38,857 bases of DNA from SFWF01 sp045539925 (GTDB lineage Bacteria > Bacillota > Clostridia > Oscillospirales > Acutalibacteraceae). The stretch spans positions 1 to 38,857 of the forward strand of contig JAZQGH010000140.1 of assembly GCA_045539925.1 (NCBI GenBank), read 5' to 3'. Positions 31,062-38,857 of the stretch are shown piece after piece. The notes beneath the pieces are model-generated. The model did not search any database. It saw nothing but the letters and a program-made list of their open reading frames with translations, and had not been told where the DNA came from. A program made the position numbers and the translations under genes. Position 1 is the first letter of the stretch. Every line of letters starts with the position of its first letter.

Positions 31062-33095
31062 TTGCAGTTTAAGCGTTGGACGGTAAATCCTATAGACAAA
31101 GCCTTGGCTACCGAACTTGCTGAGGAATGTGACATTGATACCTTTGTGGCTCTTATTGCCGCAGGACGAGGCTATACCGACCCTGCCGAGCTGGACGAAT
31201 TTCTCACCGACGAGGTTATGATGGCAGACCCTTATGAACTCTCCGATATCGAAAAAGCAGCACAAATTATAAATGAGGCTGTTTATGCTGAGGAAAAAAT
31301 TGCCGTCTTCGGTGACTATGATGTGGATGGAGTTACCGCTACAGCACTGATGTACAGCTATCTTAAAAACCGAGGTGCCCGTGTTTCTTACCACATTCCC
31401 GACCGCGAAAAGGATGGATACGGTATAAATATGACCGCAATTGCGCGACTTAAGGATGAGGGAACCGACCTTATTATCACAGTGGATAACGGTATTGCCG
31501 CTATAGACGAGGTGCGTTATGCAAAATCTCTTGGTATGAAGGTGGTTGTAACGGATCACCATCTCCCACAGGAAGAACTCCCCGAGGCTGATGCGGTTGT
31601 TGACCCCCATCGCCCCGATGATTATGCAGAGTTTAAAGAGATTTGCGGTGTCTTTGTTGCCTTTAAGGTGGTCTGCGCGGTTGAGGGGATAAGCCCTGAA
31701 GAGCTTTTGTCAGAGTACGGAGATCTTGTTGCCCTTGGTACCGTTGCCGATGTAATGCCTCTTGTAAACGAAAACCGCACAGTTGTGCGTGAGGGCATAA
31801 ATATAATTTTAGGCGGATTCAGACGTGGTATAACAGCGTTGCTTCACGCCGCAGGAATAGATGAAGATACCCTTAATGCATCTCGCCTTGCCTTTGGCGT
31901 TGCCCCAAGAATAAATGCGGCAGGCAGAATGGGAGATGCCGCCCGTGCGCTGGAGCTTCTGCTTACCGATGATGACGAAACAGCACAGGGTTTGGCGGCT
32001 GTTTTAAACAACGAGAACATCAGAAGACAGTCCTTAGAAAAGCAGATTTTCACCGAAGCGGTGAATACTGTCGAGAAAAAAGGTTATAAACATAACAGAA
32101 TAATAGTCGTTTCGGGAGAGGGTTGGCACGGCGGAGTTATCGGAATTGTAGCCGCCCGTCTTACCGAAAAATACGGCAGACCCGCTATAGTTCTTTCGGT
32201 TACCGACGGTGTTGCTAACGGCTCAGCACGCAGTATAAACGGATTTTCTATCTATGATGCCCTTTGCGAATGCTCCTACATACTTACAAAGTTCGGCGGT
32301 CACGAAATGGCGGCAGGTATAACCCTGTATGAAAATTCAATAGATTCCTTCCGCAAAGCTATCAATGAGTATGCACAGCGCACCGAAAAGATTCTGCCCG
32401 AGCTCAGGCTTGACTGTAAGATTAACCCCGTCGTTCTTTCTGTCGACTTAGCGGAGGAGCTTAAGGTGCTTGAACCCTTCGGTACGGGAAATCCCGTCCC
32501 ACTTTTCGGCGTTTTCGGTATAACCCTCGATAAAATATCTCCCGTAGGCTCAGGAAAGCATCTGAGATTAGGCTTTTCAAAGGGAGAGACAACATTCTCG
32601 GCAATGCTCTTCGGTACAACCAAAAACGAATTTGCATATAATGTGGGTGATACGGTAGATATTGCCGTAAATATCGAAACAAATCTCTATAACAATATCC
32701 TGAGTCTTACAGTTTTAGTAAAGGATATAAGACTCAGCGGAATAGACGAAAGCAGGCTGATTTCCGATATAACCCTATACGAAGATTTTAAATCAGGTGC
32801 TGATAGGGACTATACATCGGTTATTCCCCAAAGAGAAGAGGTAGGTCTGGTATATAAAAAGCTTTTAAAACAGCCTGCGTCCCTTGACGGAATAATTTGC
32901 TCTAATTTAAGCGGCATAGGATATGCCAAGGCGCTTATTGCCGCAGAGGCACTGTGTGAGCTTAAAATATGCTCCTTTTTTGACATAGAAGGAACAAAAA
33001 TTTTAAAGGTAACCAATTCGTCTGCAAAGGTAAATCTTGCAGATGCTACGATTCTTAAAAGATTGAGGGGTGAGTTTGTTGGAACTTCTACCTAA
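31062..33095 (+). CDS. recJ: Single-stranded-DNA-specific exonuclease RecJ
   Basis: A 677-residue DHH/DHHA1 phosphoesterase. Motif I is FGDYDVDGVTATAL, then IITVDNGIA, the eponymous DHH in VVTDHHLP, and DPHR; the C-terminal DHHA1 motif GGHEMAAG is present, followed by an OB fold (about 450-560) and a further C-terminal domain. RecJ degrades single-stranded DNA 5'-3' in recombinational and mismatch repair. The start is TTG 31062, with GGAGG eight bases upstream; the GTG at 31053 overlaps the ribosome binding site. The 3' end overlaps rel. Confidence 0.95.
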   Translation: MQFKRWTVNPIDKALATELAEECDIDTFVALIAAGRGYTDPAELDEFLTDEVMMADPYELSDIEKAAQIINEAVYAEEKIAVFGDYDVDGVTATALMYSYLKNRGARVSYHIPDREKDGYGINMTAIARLKDEGTDLIITVDNGIAAIDEVRYAKSLGMKVVVTDHHLPQEELPEADAVVDPHRPDDYAEFKEICGVFVAFKVVCAVEGISPEELLSEYGDLVALGTVADVMPLVNENRTVVREGINIILGGFRRGITALLHAAGIDEDTLNASRLAFGVAPRINAAGRMGDAARALELLLTDDDETAQGLAAVLNNENIRRQSLEKQIFTEAVNTVEKKGYKHNRIIVVSGEGWHGGVIGIVAARLTEKYGRPAIVLSVTDGVANGSARSINGFSIYDALCECSYILTKFGGHEMAAGITLYENSIDSFRKAINEYAQRTEKILPELRLDCKINPVVLSVDLAEELKVLEPFGTGNPVPLFGVFGITLDKISPVGSGKHLRLGFSKGETTFSAMLFGTTKNEFAYNVGDTVDIAVNIETNLYNNILSLTVLVKDIRLSGIDESRLISDITLYEDFKSGADRDYTSVIPQREEVGLVYKKLLKQPASLDGIICSNLSGIGYAKALIAAEALCELKICSFFDIEGTKILKVTNSSAKVNLADATILKRLRGEFVGTST

Positions 33096-35268
33096 GTACG
33101 AAAAAAATTATGAGCATCTTCTTACTCTTCTTAATGAGCAGGGAGATAAATACAATTTAGATATGATACGACGCGCTTTTGAGCTTTGCGTAACTGCCCA
33201 TAAAGGACAGTACCGCAAGTCTAAGGAGGAGTTCTACTTTCATCCTTACAGCGTTGCAAAAATCATTGTAGGGCTCGGTATGGATTCCGAGTCTATAGCG
33301 GCGGCTCTGCTTCACGATGTTGTTGAGGACACCGACATAGAGATAGAGCAGATAAAGTCTATGTTTGGTGCAGATGTTGCCCTTATTGTGGACGGTGTCA
33401 CAAAAATCGGACGCATCCAGTACATTTCCCGTGAGCAACAGCAGGCAGAGTCTTTGCGAAAAATGCTTATCGCAATGGGTAAGGATATCCGCGTTATCAT
33501 AATTAAACTTGCCGACCGACTGCACAATATGCGCACTATCGACTCACTGCCTGACCAGAAGCAGAGAGACAAGGCTCTGGAAACTATCGAGATATATGCA
33601 CCGATAGCCCACCGTCTCGGTATCCGTCCGATTAAGGATGAGCTTGAGGACCTCGCCATAAAGCACCTCGACCCGATAGCATATCACGAAATTGAAACAT
33701 TGCTTTCGGCAAAGCAGGATTTCAGAGAGAGCACATTCAGAGCTATCCGCGAAAGAATAGAAGAGCGCCTAAAATCCGAAATGTCGGGGGTACAATTCGT
33801 TTTGCAGTCCCGTGTAAAATCTATACCTGGAATCTACCGTAAAATGTTTATTCAGGGTAAGGATTTCGAGGAGATATACGATGTATATGCTCTTAGAATA
33901 ATTACCGACACAGTAACCGACTGCTATAATGTGCTTGGAATAATGCACGATATGTTCCGTCCTATTCCAAACCGTTTTAAGGACTATATATCAACACCAA
34001 AGCCCAATATGTATCAGTCCCTGCATACAACCGTTATCGGCAGGGAAGCGGTGCCCTTTGAGATTCAGATAAGAACCTTCGATATGCACCATACGGCAGA
34101 ATTCGGTATCGCAGCCCACTGGAAATACAAAGAGGGTATTACAGCAAATAATAAGCAGATGGAAGACCGCCTTGCCTGGATACGTCAGATTCTCGAAACC
34201 AATGACGATGCAGGAGATCTTATCCGCACAATAAAAATTGACCTTTCTCAGGAGGATACCTTTGCTGTTACTCCTAAGGGAGACGTAATAAACCTGCCTG
34301 CAGGCGCTACAGTTATCGACTTTGCTTTTGCTATCCACTCTGCTGTGGGTATTCGTATGATAGGCGCAAAGGTAGACGGTAAGATAGTTCAGATAAACCA
34401 CGTTGTAAAAACGGGCGAGGTGATCGAAATTCTTACCACCAACGCTGCAGGACACGGTCCCTCCCGCGATTGGCTTAACATCGCGGTAACAAGCTCTGCC
34501 AAGGCAAAAATACGCTCGTGGTTTAAAAAGGAACGCCGTGAAGAAAATATCGAAACAGGTAAAACCTCTCTTGAAGCAGAGCTTCGAAGAAACTCTATCG
34601 TTCTGCCCGAAAAGGAGATGCGCGAGTTTCTTGAAGAGGCCGCAAAGAAGCAGAAGTGCACATCTCTTGACGAACTTTACGCATCTATTGGCTACGGTGG
34701 AATTCTTCTCGAAAAGCTTATTCCTAAACTCAAAGAGGATTATATCAAGCTTATAAAATCGGCGGAAAAGCCCTCTATCGACGAGTATATCGAAAAGCAT
34801 GTCGTGCGCACTCCCGAGGGAGTTGTGATAGAAGGTATAGATAACTGTCTTGTCAAGCTTTCAAAATGCTGTGCACCTCTTCCCGGTGACGATATTATCG
34901 GATTCATTACCCGCGGTCACGGAGTGTCGGTCCATAAGCGCGACTGCGTAAACGTTCCTGATATTATTGCCGAAGCGGCTGAGCCCGACCGTTGGATAAA
35001 GGCGTATTGGGTAGACGCTGGACAAAGCAATTTCACCTCAACCCTGCAAATATCTGCAGTAGACCGCGACGGTCTTCTTGCTGAGGTCACAAATGTGCTC
35101 TTTAATATGCGTGTGGGACTTCATGCTGTTAATGCCCGTGCCGTAAAGGGCGGTAACTGTGCAATATCGGTAACCGTTTCTGCGGCAAGTGTAGAACACC
35201 TGAAAAGCATTATTGCAAAACTTTCTAAGCTTGACGGTGTCTTCGCGGTAGAGCGTATAAATCAGTAG
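33079..35268 (+). CDS. rel: Bifunctional (p)ppGpp synthetase/hydrolase Rel
   Basis: About 730 residues with all RSH domains: HD hydrolase (about 20-190; HPYSVAKI, ALLHDVVEDT), synthetase (about 230-345; DRFKDYISTPKPN-YQSLHT-type substrate loop and EIQIRT), TGS (about 385-450; VTPKGDVINLP), helical and zinc-finger-like region with KLSKCCAPLPGD, and a C-terminal ACT domain (about 655-729). Both active sites look intact, so it should make and degrade the stringent alarmone. Starts GTG 33070, TTG 33076 and TTG 33079 are in frame; TTG 33079 has the best spacing to GAGGGG. The 17-nt overlap with recJ suggests coupling. Confidence 0.95.
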   Translation: MELLPKYEKNYEHLLTLLNEQGDKYNLDMIRRAFELCVTAHKGQYRKSKEEFYFHPYSVAKIIVGLGMDSESIAAALLHDVVEDTDIEIEQIKSMFGADVALIVDGVTKIGRIQYISREQQQAESLRKMLIAMGKDIRVIIIKLADRLHNMRTIDSLPDQKQRDKALETIEIYAPIAHRLGIRPIKDELEDLAIKHLDPIAYHEIETLLSAKQDFRESTFRAIRERIEERLKSEMSGVQFVLQSRVKSIPGIYRKMFIQGKDFEEIYDVYALRIITDTVTDCYNVLGIMHDMFRPIPNRFKDYISTPKPNMYQSLHTTVIGREAVPFEIQIRTFDMHHTAEFGIAAHWKYKEGITANNKQMEDRLAWIRQILETNDDAGDLIRTIKIDLSQEDTFAVTPKGDVINLPAGATVIDFAFAIHSAVGIRMIGAKVDGKIVQINHVVKTGEVIEILTTNAAGHGPSRDWLNIAVTSSAKAKIRSWFKKERREENIETGKTSLEAELRRNSIVLPEKEMREFLEEAAKKQKCTSLDELYASIGYGGILLEKLIPKLKEDYIKLIKSAEKPSIDEYIEKHVVRTPEGVVIEGIDNCLVKLSKCCAPLPGDDIIGFITRGHGVSVHKRDCVNVPDIIAEAAEPDRWIKAYWVDAGQSNFTSTLQISAVDRDGLLAEVTNVLFNMRVGLHAVNARAVKGGNCAISVTVSAASVEHLKSIIAKLSKLDGVFAVERINQ

Positions 35269-35275
35269 GTGAATT

Positions 35276-35887
35276 ATGGAAATACAATATTTTCCCATAT
35301 CGGGAAGCGGAGCAAACTGTTATCTTATAAAAACCGAAAATGCCGCAGTAGTTATCGACCCCTTTGAGGCAGACCCCCGTATAATAACTTTTTTTGAAGA
35401 AAACAGGGAAAATGATAAATATATTCTGCTTACCCATTGTCATTTCGACCATATTTTAGGTGCCGAAAGGCTTCGCGAAATGTTCGGCGCGAAAATAGTT
35501 ATAGGCGAAAAGGATGAGGTGGGTCTGCGTGATGTCACTCTAAGCCTTTCTGCTTGGGTAGGGCTTGAACAGAAACCCTTCAGTGCTGATGTTTTGGTAA
35601 AAGACGGCGAGGTTTTAAATCTCGGCGGTACTGATTTTACCGTGCTTCACACAGCGGGTCATACAGCGGGTTCGGTTTGCTATGTGGCAGAAGATATGCT
35701 TTTCAGCGGAGATACGCTTTTTAAAGACAGCATTGGCAGGACCGATTTTCCAACAGGTGATATGAGTACCCTGAGAGCCTCTCTTATAAAACTTAAAAAT
35801 CTCGGCAGGGATTATACCGTATATTCGGGTCATGGCGACCCCACCACCCTGTATTGTGAGATAAAAAATAATCCCTATATGATTTAA
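35276..35887 (+). CDS. MBL-fold metallohydrolase (glyoxalase II-like)
   Basis: A 203-residue metallo-beta-lactamase fold protein with the HxHxDH motif (THCHFDH), a downstream His in TAGHTAGS, the Asp in FSGDTLF and a late His in GHGDPT, together giving the full two-metal site. Length and motif spacing fit the YcbL/glyoxalase II-like hydrolases commonly found after rel in Firmicutes. The true substrate is unknown. It starts 7 nt after the rel stop with AGGTGA upstream, so it belongs to the recJ-rel operon. Confidence 0.9.
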   Translation: MEIQYFPISGSGANCYLIKTENAAVVIDPFEADPRIITFFEENRENDKYILLTHCHFDHILGAERLREMFGAKIVIGEKDEVGLRDVTLSLSAWVGLEQKPFSADVLVKDGEVLNLGGTDFTVLHTAGHTAGSVCYVAEDMLFSGDTLFKDSIGRTDFPTGDMSTLRASLIKLKNLGRDYTVYSGHGDPTTLYCEIKNNPYMI

Positions 35888-35896
35888 AGGAATTTT

Positions 35897-37360
35897 ATGA
35901 ATCTTTGTAATATAAATCATAGCTTTAATTACGAGCTTGAAAAGCTTTGCAGAATTTTTCTGCCCTATGAAAAAATAAATTTTTCAAACCAAATAGTTCC
36001 CGATGAGCTTTTTGCAGTTTGCAGTATAAATGACGGCAAGGCGTCGGCAAGGCTTTGTTTTTTCGGAAAAGAGTATGAGGTAAATGCGATTTGTGCCGAG
36101 GATACCGAGAAATGTAAAGAACTGACGGTAGCCTCCTGTCTGTATGACTGTTTTGTGCAGGCTACGGGATATACTCCCGAATGGGGTCTGCTCACAGGGG
36201 TCAGACCTGCAAAGCTTTATTCAAAGTTACTCTCTCAAAGCGGAAAGGCCGAAACCGACAGATATTTTAGAGAGACTCTGCGCGTTTCTGACGAAAAAAT
36301 ATCTCTTTGCGCAGAAACTGTCGAGCCTGAACAGGAAATTACTGCAAAAAGCAACCCCGACAGCTTCAGTCTTTATGTTTCGGTGCCCTTTTGCCCGAGC
36401 CGTTGTTCCTATTGCTCCTTTGTTTCACATTCGGTAGATAAAGCAGGAAAGCTGATAAACGATTATGTAAAGCTTTTGTGTGAAGAACTGAGAGAAACGG
36501 GTAGAATTGCCAAAGAGCAAAAACTACACCTTGAAACAGTATACATCGGCGGGGGTACACCCGTTGCCCTTACAGCACAGCAGATTAGGACCGTTATGAC
36601 CGCAATAAGGGATAATTTCGATTTGTCGGGTATCAGTGAATATACCGTAGAAGCAGGAAGACCCGATGCTATAGATGAAGCAAAGCTCACCGCAATCAAA
36701 GAGGGCGGTGCCACCCGCATAAGCGTGAATCCTCAAACTATGAACGACGGTGTTCTTAAAGCCATAGGCAGAAACCACACCGCAGAGCAAACTATAGAGG
36801 CATTTAAACTAGCGAGAAGGGTCGGCTTTGACAATATAAATATGGACCTTATAGCAGGTCTGCCCACAGATACGGCAGACAGCTTTAAAAACACTCTCGA
36901 TACCATTCTGTCACTTGACCCCGAAAGTATAACAGTACATTCGCTGTCGGTAAAGAAAGCGTCAAATCTTTCTATAAGCGGCAGTCTGCCCGAGATAGAA
37001 AACGGTAAAACAGCATCCGAAATGGTGCGCTATGCCCGTAAAACCCTCACCGAAAACGGTATTCTGCCATACTATATGTACCGTCAGAGCAAAACTGTAG
37101 GCAATCTCGAAAATGTAGGATATGCCAAAATGGGATATGAGGGTCTTTACAATGTTTATATAATGGACGAAACCCACACTATTCTCGCCTGTGGTGCGTC
37201 GGCAGTAACAAAACTTCGCGCCCCGAACGGTGACTATATCGAGCGCATTTTCAACTTTAAATACCCCTATGAATACATAAGCAGATATGACGAAATGGTA
37301 GCAAGAAAAGACGGTATAGGAAGTTTCTATACTGCACACCCCTTGAAACCTTGCAAGTAA
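35897..37360 (+). CDS. hemZ: HemZ-type radical SAM coproporphyrinogen III oxidase-like protein
   Basis: A 487-residue protein with the radical SAM cluster motif C166-x3-C170-x2-C173 (PFCPSRCSYCSF), the glycine-rich YIGGGTPVAL, and RISVNPQTMND, where canonical HemN-like proteins have RxSxGxQ. The about 160-residue N-terminal extension before the cluster motif and the Firmicutes context match HemZ (a HemN homologue). Reported members are annotated as coproporphyrinogen dehydrogenases, but for many HemN-like proteins the activity is not proven, and heme synthesis genes are not otherwise seen here. It starts 9 nt after the MBL gene with AAAGGA upstream. Confidence 0.88.
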   Translation: MNLCNINHSFNYELEKLCRIFLPYEKINFSNQIVPDELFAVCSINDGKASARLCFFGKEYEVNAICAEDTEKCKELTVASCLYDCFVQATGYTPEWGLLTGVRPAKLYSKLLSQSGKAETDRYFRETLRVSDEKISLCAETVEPEQEITAKSNPDSFSLYVSVPFCPSRCSYCSFVSHSVDKAGKLINDYVKLLCEELRETGRIAKEQKLHLETVYIGGGTPVALTAQQIRTVMTAIRDNFDLSGISEYTVEAGRPDAIDEAKLTAIKEGGATRISVNPQTMNDGVLKAIGRNHTAEQTIEAFKLARRVGFDNINMDLIAGLPTDTADSFKNTLDTILSLDPESITVHSLSVKKASNLSISGSLPEIENGKTASEMVRYARKTLTENGILPYYMYRQSKTVGNLENVGYAKMGYEGLYNVYIMDETHTILACGASAVTKLRAPNGDYIERIFNFKYPYEYISRYDEMVARKDGIGSFYTAHPLKPCK

Positions 37361-37394
37361 TATGATATGCTTGTGCTACAATAGGGACAAATAA

Positions 37395-37487
37395 TCAATT
37401 TACCTTGCCTTTTTCATCAAATGTGTAAGGTAAGGCAGGAATAACTGTCATACCATACTTTAATATATCCTTGTAAATCGAGGAAAA
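37395..37487 (-). pseudogene. Possible C-terminal coding remnant
   Basis: On the minus strand, about 30 codons end with GMTVIPALPYTFDEKGKVN and a stop. It reads like a genuine soluble C-terminus but has no matching upstream part. It lies at the boundary between the housekeeping block and the AT-rich segment. I do not recognise the family; chance is possible. Confidence 0.25.
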
Positions 37488-37568
37488 TTATGATATGATT
37501 TATTGTATAAAAGTATGATTTTTGTCATACGCACTGAAAGTGTGAGCTAAAAAGAAAAATTATGCAGT

Positions 37569-37596
37569 TGAGGAATCATTATTCCTCATAGTTTTT
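37569..37596 (+). terminator. Hairpin with T run upstream of the hydrolase gene
   Basis: TGAGGAAT (37569-37576) pairs with ATTCCTCA (37581-37588) around CATT, then TAGTTTTT. It may end the hemZ transcript or act as an attenuator; no promoter is clear after it. Confidence 0.6.
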
Positions 37597-37643
37597 CCGA
37601 TTCGCAAAATCCTTAAAATTTTTGTGTTTTATGAGGTGAAATA

Positions 37644-38534
37644 GTGACAATTGAATATATCAAAATGAGAGATGGCACAAAGATATTTGCCGAATATAGT
37701 ATCAATAGCGAATTTGACACTACATTAGTATATGTTCACGGTGGTCCAGGTCAAGGATGTTGGGATTTTAGATATACGGCTTTAGAATTATCAAAAAGAT
37801 TTAATGTAATTATGTTCGATCAACGTGGGGTTTTGCGTTCTGACGAAGCCAATGATTGTTTTACTTCTAATAAGTTAATTGAAGATATTGAAGATATTAG
37901 AGAATATTTTGGAATACAAAAAATGGTTCTGTGTGGACATTCTTATGGTGGACAGCTTATTTTGAGATATGCTATAAAATACCCTGCTTATATTCATTCA
38001 TTGATATACATATGTCCGTCGTTTAATTTTAAATTATCTATGCGCAATGTTTTTAAATTGTGTCTTGAAGAACTCTCTAATAGTACTGATACACAAATTC
38101 AAAATAGTATAAACCAATGTCTTAAAACAGATGATGAAAAAACATATATTAGATATTTATTTCAAATGCCAAGTGTTCTTAGAGAAAAAATTTATTATTC
38201 GGTAGGATTAACCGAACAGGTGAAATCAGCGATTTTAACAGTTTCTGCAACTGAAGATGATTGGAAAAAGGGAATTGCGCAGCAACGAAAAATATTTGAT
38301 GAACAAGACATATATTTCGATTATACTTTACAATTACAAATGATAAATGTACCATCACTTTTGGTTGTTGGCGATCACGATCCTATCTGTTGTAAGCAAC
38401 AACAAAAAGATTTTTTGGGCAATTTGGGCAATGAAATTAGTGTTGTAAAAAATGCCGGACATGCTTTGTATTCGGAAAATGCAGAAGCTTTTATTAAAGT
38501 TGTAGATTCATATCTACGGCGAACTTGCCCCTAA
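37644..38534 (+). CDS. Alpha/beta hydrolase (proline iminopeptidase-like)
   Basis: A 296-residue alpha/beta hydrolase with the oxyanion segment YVHGGPGQGCW (HGGPG is typical of proline iminopeptidases), nucleophile S100 in GHSYGG, acid D246 (in GDHDP; D244 is the alternative) and H273 in NAGHALY. The FDQRG motif, also typical of iminopeptidases, is present. Intracellular, no signal peptide. Start GTG 37644 follows GAGGTGA. Codon usage is much more AT-rich than upstream genes, with many A/T third positions, suggesting acquisition. Substrate is uncertain: peptidase, esterase or lactonase are possible. Confidence 0.85.
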   Translation: MTIEYIKMRDGTKIFAEYSINSEFDTTLVYVHGGPGQGCWDFRYTALELSKRFNVIMFDQRGVLRSDEANDCFTSNKLIEDIEDIREYFGIQKMVLCGHSYGGQLILRYAIKYPAYIHSLIYICPSFNFKLSMRNVFKLCLEELSNSTDTQIQNSINQCLKTDDEKTYIRYLFQMPSVLREKIYYSVGLTEQVKSAILTVSATEDDWKKGIAQQRKIFDEQDIYFDYTLQLQMINVPSLLVVGDHDPICCKQQQKDFLGNLGNEISVVKNAGHALYSENAEAFIKVVDSYLRRTCP

Positions 38535-38575
38535 CATGTCACAAGCATATAATACACCTAAAGGTCGGTGATGAT

Positions 38576-38770
38576 ATGAAAGCTATTCGAATATTTTTGT
38601 GGATTATTATTTGTATAATTTTCTTATTAGGGGTTTTATACTTATTCACAGGATCGTTGGAATGGTTTCCAACGCCTGAACAACAAGAAAAAGCTCGCAT
38701 AACTGCTATCATTATGATGGTAATACCAATTATAAGTTGTATTATATTGTTCTTAACAAGAAAAAAGTAG
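38576..38770 (+). CDS. Small two-helix membrane protein
   Basis: A 64-residue protein with two hydrophobic helices (about 5-25 and 40-60) separated by a short loop (SLEWFPTPEQQEKAR) and a basic C-terminus. I chose ATG 38576, with AAGGTCGGTGAT upstream, rather than the longer frame from 38525 that overlaps the hydrolase gene and has no membrane-protein-like start. It lies 41 nt after the hydrolase, has the same AT-rich composition, and is followed by a terminator, so the two probably form one transcript. Function unknown. Confidence 0.65.
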   Translation: MKAIRIFLWIIICIIFLLGVLYLFTGSLEWFPTPEQQEKARITAIIMMVIPIISCIILFLTRKK

Positions 38771-38814
38771 GGAAATCAGGTTTTTTATCAGGTCTTTTTC
38801 GGACACGAGAGACA

Positions 38815-38846
38815 AAAATCCCGAATGCGAAAGCGTTCGGGATTTT
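38815..38846 (+). terminator. Rho-independent terminator near the window end
   Basis: AAAATCCCGAATGC (38815-38828) pairs with GCGTTCGGGATTTT (38833-38846), one G-T pair, around a GAAA tetraloop. It can work on both strands. Confidence 0.85.
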
Positions 38847-38857
38847 ACTTTTTACTT

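Noticed and set aside
33991..34800. Minus-strand frame of 269 codons
   Set aside because: It lies entirely opposite the well-supported rel gene and has no domain signature.
37351..37382. Promoter TTGCAA...TACAAT after hemZ
   Set aside because: The spacer is 20 nt and it partly lies within the hemZ stop region; too weak to list as a feature.

Overview
The window looks like a chromosomal segment from an anaerobic low-to-mid GC Firmicute of the class Clostridia, most likely an Oscillospirales/Ruminococcaceae-type gut or rumen bacterium. The grounds are a dockerin-bearing GH16 enzyme, Firmicutes-type housekeeping genes (YqeG, YerC, HemZ, a CD1247-type acidic protein, FtsEX with an M23 hydrolase, bifunctional Rel), strong GGAGG ribosome binding sites, frequent TTG/GTG starts and a flavodiiron protein. 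No species name can be given from the sequence alone.

Layout. 1-2950: 3' part of a large secreted beta-glucanase with an internal dockerin. 3.0-9.9 kb: compact housekeeping run of rpsU, yqeG, a TIM-barrel endonuclease IV relative, aroQ, an Xaa-Pro peptidase, efp, an acidic zinc-ribbon protein, a PAP2 phosphatase, ispD, ispF and an RsuA-type pseudouridine synthase. 10.0-12.5 kb: an orphan MsmX/UgpC-type sugar ABC ATPase and a CdaR/PucR-type regulator. 12.5-21.0 kb: a cell-envelope block of ftsE, ftsX, a coiled-coil M23 hydrolase, an S41 protease, a VanZ protein and an AI-2E family membrane protein with a long C-terminal extension, followed by yerC, a methyltransferase and hslO. 21.15-21.6 kb: five tRNA genes (Val, Asp, Phe, Gly, Cys).

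21.6-29.5 kb is accessory. It holds an IS3-family element, a two-component system, and a polyphosphate-type module (VTC-domain polymerase, DUF4956 membrane protein, glycine-rich DUF4353 lipoprotein). The same paired box, TTCAATC-N4-TTCAATC, lies just upstream of the -10 of both the regulator promoter and the VTC promoter, which ties the two-component system to the module. After the module terminator comes about 1.2 kb without genes but full of structure: a promoter followed by about 600 nt with two copies of a folded RNA motif and two exact copies of a 13-mer, then a second promoter-to-terminator unit of about 105 nt, then an array of short hairpins with different stems and constant linkers.

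29.5-37.4 kb returns to housekeeping: a flavodiiron protein, a truncated PHP gene, recJ, rel, an MBL-fold hydrolase and hemZ. From about 37.4 kb to the end the sequence is clearly more AT-rich and carries an alpha/beta hydrolase and a 64-residue membrane protein, probably acquired.

Best leads for something undescribed: the two-copy RNA locus at 28.6-29.2 kb, the hairpin array at 29.36-29.49 kb, and the two-component system/VTC regulon defined by the shared operator.
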